Shown here: positions 1 through 9,408 of the stretch, one piece after another
Layout of the letters: the number at the start of each line of letters is the position of its first letter
Numbering within the stretch: the stretch's first letter is position 1
Assembly: GCF_900107685.1 (NCBI RefSeq)
Contig: NZ_FNRQ01000003.1
Span: forward strand, 372,001-436,000
DNA length: 64,000 nt
Direction of reading: 5' to 3'
From: Paraburkholderia sartisoli
Lineage (GTDB): Bacteria > Pseudomonadota > Gammaproteobacteria > Burkholderiales > Burkholderiaceae
Notes under the pieces: generated by a model
Databases searched by the model: none
Told to the model about the DNA's origin: nothing
Seen by the model: the letters and a program-made list of their open reading frames with translations, nothing else
Translations under genes and position numbers: made by a program

Positions 1-1144
1 TCGTAAAGCCCTCGTCGATCAGGATGTCGGCTACTTCCTCATCGACATCGAGACGCGCCATGAACAGGTCACGCAGTACGCTGCGTTCCTGATTCTGCTT
101 TTGTGCAGATTCGTCCGGCGTCATGATGTTGATCTGCCAGCCGGTGAGTTCGCTGGCAAGACGCACGTTCTGACCGCTACGGCCAATTGCGACCGCCAGT
201 TCGTTTTCGTCCACGACGACGTCCATCGAATGCTTTTCTTCATCGACGACAATCGACTGGACGGCTGCCGGCGCGAGCGCGCCGATCACGAACTGGGCGG
301 GATCTTCCGACCATAGCACGATGTCGACGTTTTCGCCACCGAGCTCATTACGGACGGCTTGCACGCGCGAACCGCGAATGCCCACGCAGGTGCCGATCGG
401 ATCGATGCGCTTGTCGTATGCGACCACGCCAATCTTCGCGCGAACGCCCGGGTCACGTGCGGCCGCCTTGATTTCCAGCAGGCCCTGCTCGATTTCCGGC
501 ACTTCCATTTCGAACAGCTTCATCAGGAATTCGGGCGCGGTGCGCGACAGTTCGATCTGCGGACCGCGCGCGGTGCGGTCGACCTTCGCGATATACGCGC
601 GAACCCGGTCGCCGACGCGCAGGTTTTCCTTCGGAATCAGCTGGTCGCGGCGCAGCAGCGCTTCGACACGGCCGGTTTCGACGATGAAGTTACCCTTGTC
701 GAGGCGCTTGACCGAGCCGGTCATGATGTGTTCGCCGCGTTCCAGAAAGTCGTTCAGGATCTGCTCGCGTTCAGCGTCGCGCACCTTCTGCAGGATCACC
801 TGCTTGGCGGCCTGCGCGCCGATACGGCCGAATTCGATCGACGGCACCGGTTCCTCGATGAACTCGTCGAGCTGGATGTCGGCCTTCTGTTCGCGTGCTT
901 CGAACAGCAGGATTTCCTGATCCGGCTCCTGCAAACCTGCTTCGTCCGGCACCACGCGCCAGCGACGGTACGTTTCGTGCTCACCGCTTTCACGGTCGAT
1001 ATGGACGCGGATGTCCGCGTCTTCTTCGAAGAGTTTCTTGGAGGCCGAAGCGAGCGCCGCCTCAAGGGCGGCAAAAACCACGTCCTTGTCGACGTTCTTC
1101 TCGCGTGCCAGCGCATCCACCAGCATCAACACTTCGCGACTCAT
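1..1144 (-). CDS. nusA: Transcription termination/antitermination factor NusA (5' part, cut by window edge)
   Basis: NusA binds RNA polymerase and nascent RNA and controls pausing, termination and antitermination in the cytoplasm. The window holds about the first 381 residues. They comprise the N-terminal polymerase-binding domain (starting [16 protein letters not shown]), an S1 domain around residues 130-200, and the two KH domains, with a conserved [13 protein letters not shown] stretch near residue 245 and [12 protein letters not shown] near residue 330. The C-terminal repeats lie beyond base 1. The ATG is preceded by AGGAG and overlaps the rimP stop as ATGA (1141-1144), so the two are translationally coupled. 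In relatives infB follows downstream. Confidence 0.97.
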   Translation of the reverse strand, partial: MSREVLMLVDALAREKNVDKDVVFAALEAALASASKKLFEEDADIRVHIDRESGEHETYRRWRVVPDEAGLQEPDQEILLFEAREQKADIQLDEFIEEPVPSIEFGRIGAQAAKQVILQKVRDAEREQILNDFLERGEHIMTGSVKRLDKGNFIVETGRVEALLRRDQLIPKENLRVGDRVRAYIAKVDRTARGPQIELSRTAPEFLMKLFEMEVPEIEQGLLEIKAAARDPGVRAKIGVVAYDKRIDPIGTCVGIRGSRVQAVRNELGGENVDIVLWSEDPAQFVIGALAPAAVQSIVVDEEKHSMDVVVDENELAVAIGRSGQNVRLASELTGWQINIMTPDESAQKQNQERSVLRDLFMARLDVDEEVADILIDEGFT

Positions 1145-1599
1145 TGTTTGCGGCTCCTAAAATCAACTTGGGGGACGAGGCGTGCCTTGTCGATATCCGC
1201 GACCGTGAAATCGAGCATCGCGGCGCCTTCCTTCCCTTCGAATTCCAGACCGATCGTTTCGCCCGTGGGTGCATGCAGGATGCCCCGGTACGATTTCCGT
1301 CCGTCCAATGGCTTTTTCAACGTGATGACCACTTCGCTGCCAGCGAAGCGTTCGAAGTCCGCCAGTTTTTTCAGCGGACGGTCGAGACCGGGCGACGACA
1401 CTTCAAGCCGCTCGTAATCGATGTTTTCGACCGTCAGAACGTGCTGGAGCTGACGCGTGACCTTCTCGCAGTCTTCGATTGCGATGCCGGCCGGCTGGTC
1501 GATATACACACACATCATGCCGCGCCCGGTGCGCTCGAGATCGACGAGCTCGTAGCCGAGGCCCACGACCGTGGTTTCAATCAGTTCCGTCAGTTGCAC
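1141..1599 (-). CDS. rimP: Ribosome maturation factor RimP
   Basis: RimP is a cytoplasmic factor needed for maturation of the 30S subunit. The 152-residue product begins at a GTG (protein start [20 protein letters not shown]), has the N-terminal alpha/beta domain, the conserved SSPGLDRPL segment near residue 80, and a C-terminal SH3-like domain. An in-frame ATG 22 codons upstream exists, but the GTG is chosen because AGAGGG lies about five bases before it and because family members start here. The gene is first in the rimP-nusA operon and overlaps nusA by four bases. It follows a structured leader with its own promoter. Confidence 0.95.
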   Translation of the reverse strand: MQLTELIETTVVGLGYELVDLERTGRGMMCVYIDQPAGIAIEDCEKVTRQLQHVLTVENIDYERLEVSSPGLDRPLKKLADFERFAGSEVVITLKKPLDGRKSYRGILHAPTGETIGLEFEGKEGAAMLDFTVADIDKARLVPQVDFRSRKQ

Positions 1600-1720
1600 A
1601 GTGCCCTCTAGGATGTTCGCGCGGCGGGCCAGCAGGTTTGCCAACCGGGTTACCCCAACGATCACACCTGCGGGCCGCGCGCAAGGCCGGCGCGCGTTCG
1701 TGCGACCCGGGACGCAAACC

Positions 1721-1770
1721 GCACCGGCAAAAAAAAATGGGCGAAACGCCCATCATCTTATTGCCGGTGC
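1721..1770 (-). promoter_or_regulatory. Structured rimP leader with intrinsic terminator (putative attenuator)
   Basis: On the minus strand a 7-bp hairpin (arms 1737-1743 and 1747-1753, stem ATGGGCG, 3-base loop) runs straight into nine T residues (1729-1737), a textbook intrinsic terminator. A perfect 10-bp outer stem, GCACCGGCAA at 1721-1730 with its complement at 1761-1770, encloses it, and the outer 3' arm overlaps the end of the T tract. The element lies after the candidate promoter at 1818-1845 and about 120 bases before the rimP start, with no gene in between. That is the layout of an attenuated leader. Reading it as NusA-dependent feedback is inference. Confidence 0.7.
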
Positions 1771-1817
1771 TCGCACCAGAGTCGCACACGAAAAACCGCA
1801 CACCCAGCGACTTCGCG

Positions 1818-1845
1818 ATTGTAGCATTTTTCAGGACAAACGCAA
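1818..1845 (-). promoter_or_regulatory. Sigma-70-type promoter of the rimP-nusA operon
   Basis: Minus-strand TACAAT (1818-1823) is preceded by TGC, an extended -10, and by TTGCGT (1840-1845) at a 16-base spacing. Transcription would begin near 1811 and read through the terminator-bearing leader into rimP. Confidence 0.6.
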
Positions 1846-2003
1846 ACCTGCAATGCCCACGGAACGCCCGCTGAAGGCTGTTTTAACAGGAATTTCTCGG
1901 CTTACCTCGCGCTTTGGCGAAGCGCGCGACAGCGCGGCCAGTACATCAGGATCGTGCGTCGACGACGGCCAGCCGCCGCGCGGCGCACGATTCATCCGGC
2001 GCT

Positions 2004-3878
2004 TCAGCGACCGCGTGTGCGGCTGCGCGGCGTGCCGCGCGGGCCACCCCGGTTACCAGCCGCATTCGGGTTGCCGCCCGCGCGGTTGCCCGCGTTGCCG
2101 CCACCGGCATTGCCGCCGCGATTGCCGCCCGGCGCGCGATTGCCACCGCCGCTGCCGGCACGGTTCGCACCGCCGCCGCCCGCGGCACGATTGCCGCCGT
2201 TACCCGTGGGCGCACGATTGCCATCGATATCGCGTCCGCCGCGCGCACCCGGATTGCCGCCTCGACCGCCACCGGCACCGCCTGCGCCGCCCGTGCCGCG
2301 GCCTCCACCTGCGCCGCGACCGCCGTATCCGCCGGCTCCTGCACCACCAAAGCCCGACGACGCGCCACCGAACCCGCCGGCCGCGCCACCGCGACGACCC
2401 TGGCCGCGCGGCGCCGGATCAGTCAGACGCGCGTGCGACATCAGCACCGGCTCGCGGTTGATGAAACCCATCGACGTTTGCATCGGATCCGGCTGACGAC
2501 GCTCCGGCGCCGCGTTGCGACCGCCCTTTTCCTCGGCCGGCGCCTTGAGTCCAACCGACGCCATCAGGCTGCGCACCTGATTGTCTTCGAGCTCTTCCCA
2601 GCGGCCGCGCTTCAGGCCCTTGGGCAGCGAGATCGGGCCGTGACGCGTACGGATCAGGCGGCTCACCATCAGCCCCGCCGCCTCGAACATACGACGCACC
2701 TCGCGATTCCGTCCTTCGGCGAGCGCAACGTGGTACCAGTGATTCGTGCCTTCGCCGCCGCCATCGCGGATGCGCAGGAAATTCGCCGGGCCGTCTTCGA
2801 GCTCGACGCCGTGCAGCAGCTTCTGACGCATGCCCTCAGCGAGCTCGCCGACCACGCGCACCGCATATTCACGCTCGACGCTGTAGCGCGGATGCATGAA
2901 GCGGTTCGCCAGATCGCCCGACGTGGTCAGCATCAGCAGACCTTCGGTGTTGAAGTCGAGACGGCCGACCGCGAGCCACTTGGCGGTCTTCATCGGCGGC
3001 AGCTTGTCGAACACCGACGGGCGGCCTTCGGGATCTGCGTGGCTGACGATTTCGCCGGTCGGTTTGTGATAGAGAAGCACGCGCGGCGGCTTGCTCGCCA
3101 GCTTGCGCTTGACCGGCTTGCCGTTGATGCGGACCTGGTCGGTCGGCATGATGCGCTGGCCGATGTGCGCCGGCTCGCCATTGACGGACACCCGTCCGGC
3201 GATGATCAGCTCTTCCATGTCGCGGCGCGAACCCATGCCGGCTTCGGCGAGCACCTTGTGCAGCTTCGGCGCGTCGTCGTCCGGGGAGAGCACGCGTTTC
3301 GGCGCGGCGGCCCGGCCACGTTGCAGCATCGGCGCGCGGACGCCACCAGTCGTACTGTTGTCGGCATCGAACGCCGGCGAGGTCACGTAGGAGAAAAGAT
3401 CGTCCGTGGAGGCATCGGTTGCGACTGCGGCGACGGGCGCTTCGCCGCGGCGATTCTGCTGGCGCTGACCGCCTTCGCGCGGCGCGCCGTCGCGAGGCGC
3501 CTGGGGCCGCTTGCCACCTGCATTGCGGCGCTGACCCTGGCCTTGCCCCTGACCTTGCCGCGGACCACCTTCCTTGCGCGGCGCACGCGGCTGGGCGACC
3601 ACCTCGCCGTCCGGCGGCGTGTCCGTCGCGACCGGCTCGCCTTGTGCCGGCGCGCCTTCCGTGCCCTTCGTCCGGGTGCCCGAGCGGCGACGTGCAATCA
3701 GGCTGCGCGGACCGCGGCGCAAACCGCGACGCGGACGGTCTTCGCCGTCGGCGCCCGCGGTGTCGCCCGTGCGCTCGCTTGCGCCGGCCGGTGCCTGTGA
3801 TTCGCGCGTCTCGTCGGGACGCGCGGAGTTCACGGCGCGCTCGGATTCGGACGAATCGGTGTCGTGGGTATGTGTCAA
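2004..3878 (-). CDS. rluB: 23S rRNA pseudouridine synthase B with long basic and glycine-rich tails
   Basis: RluB makes pseudouridine in helix 89 of 23S rRNA. In the 624-residue protein a basic, low-complexity N-terminal arm (1-195) precedes an S4 RNA-binding domain (about 200-260, [19 protein letters not shown]). The catalytic domain follows (about 265-435), with the aspartate in [11 protein letters not shown] near residue 305 and the conserved [13 protein letters not shown] motif. From about residue 480 the chain becomes a glycine/asparagine/arginine-rich tail of roughly 145 residues ending in TRGR. The E. coli enzyme is about 290 residues, so more than half of this protein is extra, probably disordered and RNA-binding. 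scpB lies 61 bases upstream on the same strand and the two may be cotranscribed. Confidence 0.93.
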   Translation of the reverse strand: MTHTHDTDSSESERAVNSARPDETRESQAPAGASERTGDTAGADGEDRPRRGLRRGPRSLIARRRSGTRTKGTEGAPAQGEPVATDTPPDGEVVAQPRAPRKEGGPRQGQGQGQGQRRNAGGKRPQAPRDGAPREGGQRQQNRRGEAPVAAVATDASTDDLFSYVTSPAFDADNSTTGGVRAPMLQRGRAAAPKRVLSPDDDAPKLHKVLAEAGMGSRRDMEELIIAGRVSVNGEPAHIGQRIMPTDQVRINGKPVKRKLASKPPRVLLYHKPTGEIVSHADPEGRPSVFDKLPPMKTAKWLAVGRLDFNTEGLLMLTTSGDLANRFMHPRYSVEREYAVRVVGELAEGMRQKLLHGVELEDGPANFLRIRDGGGEGTNHWYHVALAEGRNREVRRMFEAAGLMVSRLIRTRHGPISLPKGLKRGRWEELEDNQVRSLMASVGLKAPAEEKGGRNAAPERRQPDPMQTSMGFINREPVLMSHARLTDPAPRGQGRRGGAAGGFGGASSGFGGAGAGGYGGRGAGGGRGTGGAGGAGGGRGGNPGARGGRDIDGNRAPTGNGGNRAAGGGGANRAGSGGGNRAPGGNRGGNAGGGNAGNRAGGNPNAAGNRGGPRGTPRSRTRGR

Positions 3879-3939
3879 AACAACCTCAAAGTGTCAGGTC
3901 GCGCGCGCCCATTGCGGGCGCGGCAAAAGTTCGGTTACG

Positions 3940-5106
3940 TCAGGCGCTGCGCGATTCGGTTTCGTCGTCGGTCAGGAGGCCTGCGTCCCGCGCGGCATCG
4001 TCACGATCTTCCTGATCGTCGTGTGCCGCACGTGTCGGGTTCGACTCAATGGCGCGCTCCGTTTCGCGGAGTTCGCCCGAGCCGTGCGCGGGTATTGCGG
4101 GATCGGCCTGGGAGGCCGGATCCTGATTTTCTGCATGACCGGCGACGCCCAGGGCATCACCGGCTTTTGGTTCCACATCTGCTTCAGCGAACGGTTCCGC
4201 CGGTTGCGCGTGCGCATCGGCATTGACGTCATCGGGCGTTTCGGCAGGATGCGGGTGTTCATCGGCCTGCGCTGCGAGCGGCTGCCCTTCCGCGCTGGCA
4301 TCGGCGAGCGTGCCTTCCCCGTTTGTCGCAGGGATGTGCGGCGCGTCGTTGGCTGCTTCGGCTCCGATGTTCGCCGGGCCGTTCGTCGGACCGGTTTCCG
4401 TGTACGTCCCAGTTGCGTCGCCCGATTCAGCGTGCGCTGCTTCGACGTGCCCATCGGTCGCACCGAACGTTTCCGGCGCATCGTCAACAGGCGTCGCGTT
4501 GACCGTATCCGCATCCGTCGCTTCAGCTGCCGCGGCCTCGCCATCGGGGAATTCGATTGCGCGCTGCCCCAGCAGGTTCACGTTCAGCTGCGCCGACGGA
4601 TCGTCGAGCGGCGGCAATTCGTCGAGTGCCTTCAGCCCCAGGTCATCGAGGAACGAACGCGTCGTTGCGTAGAGCGCCGGGCGTCCCGGCACGTCACGAT
4701 GACCAATCACTTCGATCCAGCCACGGTCTTCGAGCTGCTTGACGACCTGCGTGTTCACCGTCACGCCGCGGATCTCTTCGATATCGCCGCGCGTAACGGG
4801 CTGACGATAGGCGATGATCGCGAGCGTCTCGAGCACCGCGCGCGAATATTTCGGCGGTTTCTCGGGATGCAGACGGTCCAGGTACGAGCGCATTGCAGGC
4901 TTGCTCTGAAAGCGCCAGCCGGACGCCAGGCCGACCAGTTCCACCCCGCGACCCGACCACTCCAGCTTCAGGTCTTCGAGCAATGTGCGAACCGTGTCTG
5001 CCGACACGCCGTCGGCGAAGAGCTTGCGCAGCTCGCCGAGCTTTAACGGCTCCTGCGCGCAGATCAAGGCAGTCTCGAGGACGATTTTCGCCTCTTGGGT
5101 ATTCAT
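3940..5106 (-). CDS. scpB: Segregation and condensation protein B with long acidic tail
   Basis: ScpB is the paired winged-helix subunit of the SMC-ScpAB condensin-like complex that organises and segregates the chromosome. Residues 1-175 carry the two winged helices, with the family signature [23 protein letters not shown] and GRPALYATT. From about residue 185 to 388 the chain is an acidic, alanine-rich, low-complexity tail. Many ScpB proteins are only 180-220 residues, so the tail nearly doubles the length. The ATG at 5106 begins the conserved [20 protein letters not shown]. rluB follows 61 bases downstream, a common pairing. Confidence 0.93.
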   Translation of the reverse strand: MNTQEAKIVLETALICAQEPLKLGELRKLFADGVSADTVRTLLEDLKLEWSGRGVELVGLASGWRFQSKPAMRSYLDRLHPEKPPKYSRAVLETLAIIAYRQPVTRGDIEEIRGVTVNTQVVKQLEDRGWIEVIGHRDVPGRPALYATTRSFLDDLGLKALDELPPLDDPSAQLNVNLLGQRAIEFPDGEAAAAEATDADTVNATPVDDAPETFGATDGHVEAAHAESGDATGTYTETGPTNGPANIGAEAANDAPHIPATNGEGTLADASAEGQPLAAQADEHPHPAETPDDVNADAHAQPAEPFAEADVEPKAGDALGVAGHAENQDPASQADPAIPAHGSGELRETERAIESNPTRAAHDDQEDRDDAARDAGLLTDDETESRSA

Positions 5107-5392
5107 GCAGCCAGGTCGACCTTATGAGTTAGGGTCAAAGAACCGGATCAGGCAGACGATTTGGAACTGAAGACGCGCTCGCCCGATTCTGATCGGTCAT
5201 ATTGATGGGAGCACGCACCGGGGGGAGGCGAAACAGGCTAATCGAGCCAAACCCAGCCGGACGGAGCAGCGAAATTCCCGCAGGGAATCGCGTGACTGAG
5301 CGCCATCTTACGCAAAAAAAATCGAAGCGTAAAGGCGAAATACCGGCCACGCAGCCGCCAGGAGGTCCGTCCAGCCGTTTATCCGACGGGCA

Positions 5393-6601
5393 TCAGCGGC
5401 GGCCGGGTTCTGCCAGATAGCGTCGCAGACGCTCCACGCCAGCGTCGAGGCGCGCCGTGTCGCACGCATAGCACCAGCGCACGAAGCCTTCCCCCTCGGG
5501 ACCGAATGCGCTGCCTGGCGCAAGCCCGAGGCCTGCTTCCCGAACCAGCGCCTTGCACAGTTCGAGACTCTGCGTCGCGCCCGGCAGCGAGAAGAACAGA
5601 TACATCGCGCCAGCCGGGGCCTTGACGTCGACACCGGCGATCGATGAAAGCGCGCGCACCAGATGATCGCGCGAAGCGTGCAGATCGGCGACGAGTTGCC
5701 GTGTGAATGCCTCGCCCTGCCCGATCGCGGCCACGCCGGCCTGCTGCACGAACGACGGCGCGCACGACGTGTTGTATTCGACGAGCTTGCCGAGATCATC
5801 CATCAGCGCGGCCGGCGCGACGATCCAGCCGAGCCGCCAGCCCGTCATGAGCCACGCTTTCGAGAACGAGTTGACGCAGATCACCCGCTCGTCGCGTGTC
5901 GCGAGATCGAGGAACGACGGCGCCGTGCGGGCACCGTTTGTGTTGTCGGCGTAATAGAGGCGCTCGTAGACTTCGTCGGCGACGATCCAGATGCCGTGAC
6001 GACGGCAATGTTCGAGCACCGCGCGCTGCTGCTCGCGCGTCATCACCCAGCCGGTCGGGTTATTCGGCGAGTTGATCATCAACAGCTTCGTGTCCGGCGT
6101 GAGGGACGCCAGCAGCCGCTCCAGATCGAGCGTCCAGCCATGCGCGCCATAATCGAGCGCGACGGTGTCGACGTGGGCACCGAGGATTTTGGGAATCTCG
6201 ACGAGGTTCGGCCACAGCGGCGTGACGGCGACCACGCGGTCTCCCGCGCCGACCACCAGCTGCGCGGCCAGCATCAGCGCGTTCACGCCGGCGCTCGTCA
6301 CGGCGACGTGTCCGGCTGAGGTCGCGCCGTGCAGCGTGCTCACGTACCCTGCAAGCGCCTCCCGAAGCGGTGCGATACCGAGGTTGTGCGTGTAGAAGGT
6401 GGCGCCATCGTCAAGCGCGGCGCGAGCCGCGTCGCGGATGAACTGAGGCGTCACGCGGTCGGATTCGCCGAACCAGAACGGCAGTACGTTCTCGATACCC
6501 AATCCGGCATTCGCCACTTCGCGGATCTGCGAGGGTCGCAGCGTCCGGACGGCGTCCCGGGCATCAGGGGCTGAGGGTTGACGCAAATGCAGTTCGGTCA
6601 T
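5393..6601 (-). CDS. Pyridoxal-phosphate aminotransferase, class I/II fold
   Basis: This 402-residue protein has the fold type I aminotransferase layout: an N-terminal arm, the YTHNLGIAPLREALA segment near residue 70, and the NSPNNPTGWVM substrate/PLP motif near residue 175. The PLP-binding lysine sits in NSFSKAWLMTGWRLGW near residue 243, and a conserved C-terminal arginine lies in GFVRWCYA. It would transfer amino groups between an amino acid and a 2-oxo acid in the cytoplasm; the substrate cannot be told from sequence. A LysR gene lies 248 bases upstream on the same strand and may regulate it. The 286 bases between its stop and scpB show no gene. Confidence 0.9.
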   Translation of the reverse strand: MTELHLRQPSAPDARDAVRTLRPSQIREVANAGLGIENVLPFWFGESDRVTPQFIRDAARAALDDGATFYTHNLGIAPLREALAGYVSTLHGATSAGHVAVTSAGVNALMLAAQLVVGAGDRVVAVTPLWPNLVEIPKILGAHVDTVALDYGAHGWTLDLERLLASLTPDTKLLMINSPNNPTGWVMTREQQRAVLEHCRRHGIWIVADEVYERLYYADNTNGARTAPSFLDLATRDERVICVNSFSKAWLMTGWRLGWIVAPAALMDDLGKLVEYNTSCAPSFVQQAGVAAIGQGEAFTRQLVADLHASRDHLVRALSSIAGVDVKAPAGAMYLFFSLPGATQSLELCKALVREAGLGLAPGSAFGPEGEGFVRWCYACDTARLDAGVERLRRYLAEPGRR

Positions 6602-6849
6602 CGTGCTGTCTGGTTATCGGTGAAGGGGTTCGCGACGGCGGTAAAACGTGAGTTTAATGGCTCGCCGCCGGTTTGGCGCCGGTTTGCCGCCGTTTGCTAC
6701 CCGTTCGCGCCGGCGAACCGGCAAAGGCCTGTGCCGGCGCCGCTCGCAGTCGTGAACGGCCTGCGCAATCCGGCCGCGAGCCACATTAGTTCAGGAAAAC
6801 CGCCGTCCGGGTTCGTACACGGCGGCCTTGTTCTCGGCTGCAAAGCCCG

Positions 6850-7752
6850 TTACCGCAAATCTTCCGCCCGCGCGGGCAACTGGCGGATCAATCCCCAGAC
6901 CGCCTCGGCCGCGGGCGACAGCGAGCGGTCCCGCCGGCGCACCAGTTCCACCGTCCGCTCCGCACGCGGTACCAGCGGGCGCGCCACGAGCGACGAATTC
7001 GCGGGCAGAGGCAATGACAGCCACGGCAGCACGGTCACGCCGATGCCAGCCTCGACCAGCCCGAACACGGTGGCCGAATGGCCAAGCTCCTGCGCGACGG
7101 TAGCGGTGACGTTGTGCTCGGTCATGACGGCATCGATGATCGGCCGGCTGCCCGACGCGTAGTCGAGCATCACGAGCCGTTCGCCCTCCAGATCCGTCCA
7201 CGCGACCTGGCGCCGCGCGGCCAGCCGGTGATCGCTGCGCGACACGAGGCAGAACGAATCGGTCATCATCGGTTCGCTCAGGAGATCGTCGGCGGACAAG
7301 GGCCCGATCACGACGCCGAAATCCACCTCGCCCGACTTCACCTTGCGCACCACGTCGCTCTGCACGTCGTCGCGCAGCCCCAGCGCGACGTATGGAAAAT
7401 CCCGCCCGCAGGTCGCGATGATCTGCGGCATCAGCCGGCACGCGACCGTTGGGCTCGCCGCCACCACGACCCGCCCGCGCCGTTGCTGGCCGATCTCGCG
7501 AATCTCGCGCAACGCGTCGTCCAGATCCGTCAGCAGTCGCGACACGCTCGCCACCAGATTGCCGCCGACGTCCGTGAGCTGGACCTCGCGCGTCGTCCGG
7601 TCGATCAGCTTGAGACCGATCTCCCCTTCCAGTTCGCGCACACACCGGCTCACCGCCGACTGCGTGAGCCCGATCTCGTCGCCCGCCCGGCTGAAGCTCT
7701 GCAGCCGCGCCACCTCGATAAACACGCGCAACTGCCGCAACGTCACATTCAT
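6850..7752 (-). CDS. LysR-family transcriptional regulator
   Basis: The 300-residue product has the LysR N-terminal winged helix (residues 1-60, MNVTLRQLRVFIEVARLQSF, with the recognition-helix region LTQSAVSRCVRELE). A linker helix and a periplasmic-binding-protein-like effector domain (about 90-295) follow. It lies upstream of the aminotransferase gene on the same strand, separated by 248 bases, so that gene is its likeliest nearby target. LysR proteins usually control a neighbour and themselves. No T-N11-A box was convincing enough to annotate. Confidence 0.93.
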   Translation of the reverse strand: MNVTLRQLRVFIEVARLQSFSRAGDEIGLTQSAVSRCVRELEGEIGLKLIDRTTREVQLTDVGGNLVASVSRLLTDLDDALREIREIGQQRRGRVVVAASPTVACRLMPQIIATCGRDFPYVALGLRDDVQSDVVRKVKSGEVDFGVVIGPLSADDLLSEPMMTDSFCLVSRSDHRLAARRQVAWTDLEGERLVMLDYASGSRPIIDAVMTEHNVTATVAQELGHSATVFGLVEAGIGVTVLPWLSLPLPANSSLVARPLVPRAERTVELVRRRDRSLSPAAEAVWGLIRQLPARAEDLR

Positions 7753-7937
7753 CCAGTCACCTCATTAATTGACGTCTTTCATGCGAATTGTATTGTTTCT
7801 GAACATGCAAAGGCACAAATCACTATTCGCTGCAATGCAGCAATAAAGCGCAGACGCACGGTGGGCGGGCTTGATTGCACAAGATTGGTGATTGTCCCGA
7901 TTTGCGAGATGGGTTTTTTGGATTCTCATACGCCCCT

Positions 7938-7957
7938 GGCTAGCGCCCTCGCTAGCC
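7938..7957. promoter_or_regulatory. Perfect 8+8 palindrome upstream of a sigma-54 promoter (candidate enhancer-binding site)
   Basis: GGCTAGCG (7938-7945) and its exact complement CGCTAGCC (7950-7957) flank a four-base spacer. An outer CGCCCC/GGGGCG pair at 7931-7936 and 7975-7980 adds symmetry. The centre lies about 47 bases before the -24 GG of the promoter at 7994, where enhancer-binding activators of sigma-54 often bind. It could instead be an RNA hairpin, but no U tract follows. Confidence 0.5.
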
Positions 7958-7993
7958 CGATGCCACGGGGTTTTGGGGCGTTCGCTGAAGAAA

Positions 7994-8010
7994 TGGCACG
8001 CTTCATGCAT
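7994..8010 (+). promoter_or_regulatory. Sigma-54 (-24/-12) promoter
   Basis: TGGCACG (7994-8000), four bases, then ATGCA (8005-8009) gives the invariant GG (7995-7996) and GC (8007-8008) exactly ten bases apart. This matches the RpoN consensus at all but the first base of the -12 block. Transcription would start near 8020 and reach the DUF4096 gene at 8161. Confidence 0.7.
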
Positions 8011-8160
8011 TAGGGTGATCACTGGGTCGACGCTTCTCGCCGCTGGATTGATGCTCTCCACGCCACGACAAGCCCGACCCGCCTGGCACCCGAATCTGGG
8101 TGCATGAAGAGTGCGCGGCGCGGGGCAGCGCACCGGAGTTAGCTTCGCTGAGGTGAAAAC

Positions 8161-8562
8161 ATGATGCTGTTCGACGATTTGAAAGACAACGAGTGGACGC
8201 TGGTCGAGGCGCTGTTCTGTGCGGAGCCAGCACGGAGCGAACGACGCGGCCGTCCTCGCGTGGAAGCCCGCGCGGTTGTCAACGCCGTGCTGTGGGTGCT
8301 GTCGACCGGTGAAGGCTGGTCGAAACTGCCGGGCCGCTACCCGTCACCGCCCACGTGCCGCCGCCGTTTCGACGAGTGGCAGGCCGATGGTACGCTCGCC
8401 GAAATAGTCAAGCGACTGGGCACGAGCGGCCGTGAAATTTCGCTGCGCGGACGCATCGGCGCAACGGCAGCCAAGCCGCCCGCACCGCCGAGCCGTGACC
8501 GTCTGCGCGGCGCTTTCTGGACCAATCCGGAATCCTGGCGCGCACCGGTCAAGATGGCCTGA
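8161..8562 (+). CDS. Stand-alone DUF4096 protein (IS402-type transposase N-terminal domain)
   Basis: Residues 1-90 match the DUF4096 helix-turn-helix domain that begins IS5/IS402-type transposases: FDDLKDNEWTLVEALF, a RRGRPRV motif, VLWVLSTGEGWSKLPGRYP and CRRRFDEWQ. The protein stops at 133 residues with a basic, proline/alanine-rich tail. The DDE catalytic domain of a full transposase (about 270 residues) is absent. No terminal inverted repeats or transposase remainder were seen around it, and it has its own sigma-54 promoter and a strong hairpin 18 bases after the stop. It therefore looks like a domesticated DNA-binding protein rather than a fresh IS fragment. Its target is unknown. Confidence 0.7.
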   Translation: MMLFDDLKDNEWTLVEALFCAEPARSERRGRPRVEARAVVNAVLWVLSTGEGWSKLPGRYPSPPTCRRRFDEWQADGTLAEIVKRLGTSGREISLRGRIGATAAKPPAPPSRDRLRGAFWTNPESWRAPVKMA

Positions 8563-8579
8563 CACCACACTCCTTGCCA

Positions 8580-8601
8580 CCGGGCGCCTTCGGGCGCCCG
8601 G
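8580..8601 (+). terminator. GC-rich hairpin with TTCG loop after the DUF4096 gene
   Basis: CCGGGCGCC (8580-8588), loop TTCG (8589-8592) and GGCGCCCGG (8593-8601) form a perfect 9-bp stem with a stable tetraloop, 18 bases after the stop codon. No U tract follows, so it may terminate with Rho help or protect the transcript end. The stretch from 8602 to 8858 shows no other gene. Confidence 0.5.
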
Positions 8602-8858
8602 AGCGCATCTGCGAGGCCTGTCGTACACGGGTTCCGCTTCGCCACGTCACGGGTGAAGGCGTTTTCGTCTCCTTCGCTTCTGTCCTGCCGACGCCGGGGA
8701 CAGCGTTCCCATCGCGGGTTTCGCATCGCCATCCCTACGCGGTATTCAGCGCCTGGCGAAACATCTCTTTACCATTATTTACATCACGCTTTCGCTCCCA
8801 GGCATACCGTATGAGTATGCGAACAAGCCTGAACCAGACGGCTTGACGGGAGCCCATC

Positions 8859-9110
8859 ATGAAACCAGTGTCCCTGCTTCTGTGCGGCATGGTGGTTTCA
8901 TTACTTGCCATACCCCTGCTAGCCCAGGAACGACCGCAGATATGGAACTGGCATCCGGAACGTTCTGCCAGCCTCAAAACCTGGCAGAACGAGATGCCAA
9001 CTCGCGGCTTCACGCCGCCTACGCCGCGCGGCGATCTGCGCGGCGATATCGCGAGCAACGCACGCGGGCGGCCAGACGTATCACGCGACAACGATCAGCG
9101 CAGGCGTTAG
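8859..9110 (+). CDS. Small exported protein of unknown function
   Basis: The 83-residue product starts with a clear signal peptide: MKPVSLLLC, then a hydrophobic core to about residue 20 and an AQ-type cleavage site near residue 22-23. The mature part is about 60 residues, polar and arginine-rich with several prolines and no cysteine. CGGGAG lies seven bases before the ATG. No family is recognised. A rho-independent terminator at 9308 lies on the same strand and could end its message. It would act in the periplasm or outside the cell. Confidence 0.55.
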   Translation: MKPVSLLLCGMVVSLLAIPLLAQERPQIWNWHPERSASLKTWQNEMPTRGFTPPTPRGDLRGDIASNARGRPDVSRDNDQRRR

Positions 9111-9307
9111 CTTTTCTCCATCCAGCAGGCGTGCGGGAAGTCGCGGTTGTTTAACCTTCGATATGCACGGTCGAATGGCGGTGCCAGCGCGCATCGGAAG
9201 AATGCAGATCCGTGACCGACGCATGCGGACAACACCGGGAACCACTTCGAAATGAGCGTTGTCTCACTCGAGCCATAAGCACAGCGTGGCAGAAGTAAAT
9301 CCGGTAT

Positions 9308-9349
9308 GCCCGTATCTCGAGCCCATATCTTGCGATACGGGCTTTTTTT
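9308..9349 (+). terminator. Rho-independent terminator
   Basis: GCCCGTATC (9308-9316) pairs with GATACGGGC (9334-9342), followed by seven T residues (9343-9349). The nearest upstream plus-strand gene ends at 9110, so the terminator either closes that transcript after a 200-base 3' region or ends a small RNA made within 9111-9349. Confidence 0.75.
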
Positions 9350-9408
9350 GCGAAAGGTGGTCTCGCCGACGCCAGGCGCCGGTTCGCGGTGAACCGGATC
9401 TGCAGCGG

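Noticed and set aside
1914..3800. Long plus-strand open frame of 628 codons
   Set aside because: It is the antisense shadow of rluB; its composition is alanine/arginine repeat and the minus strand has clear pseudouridine synthase motifs.
8161..8562. Complete insertion sequence around the DUF4096 gene
   Set aside because: No DDE domain, no terminal inverted repeats and no target duplication are visible, and the gene has its own ordered promoter and hairpin.
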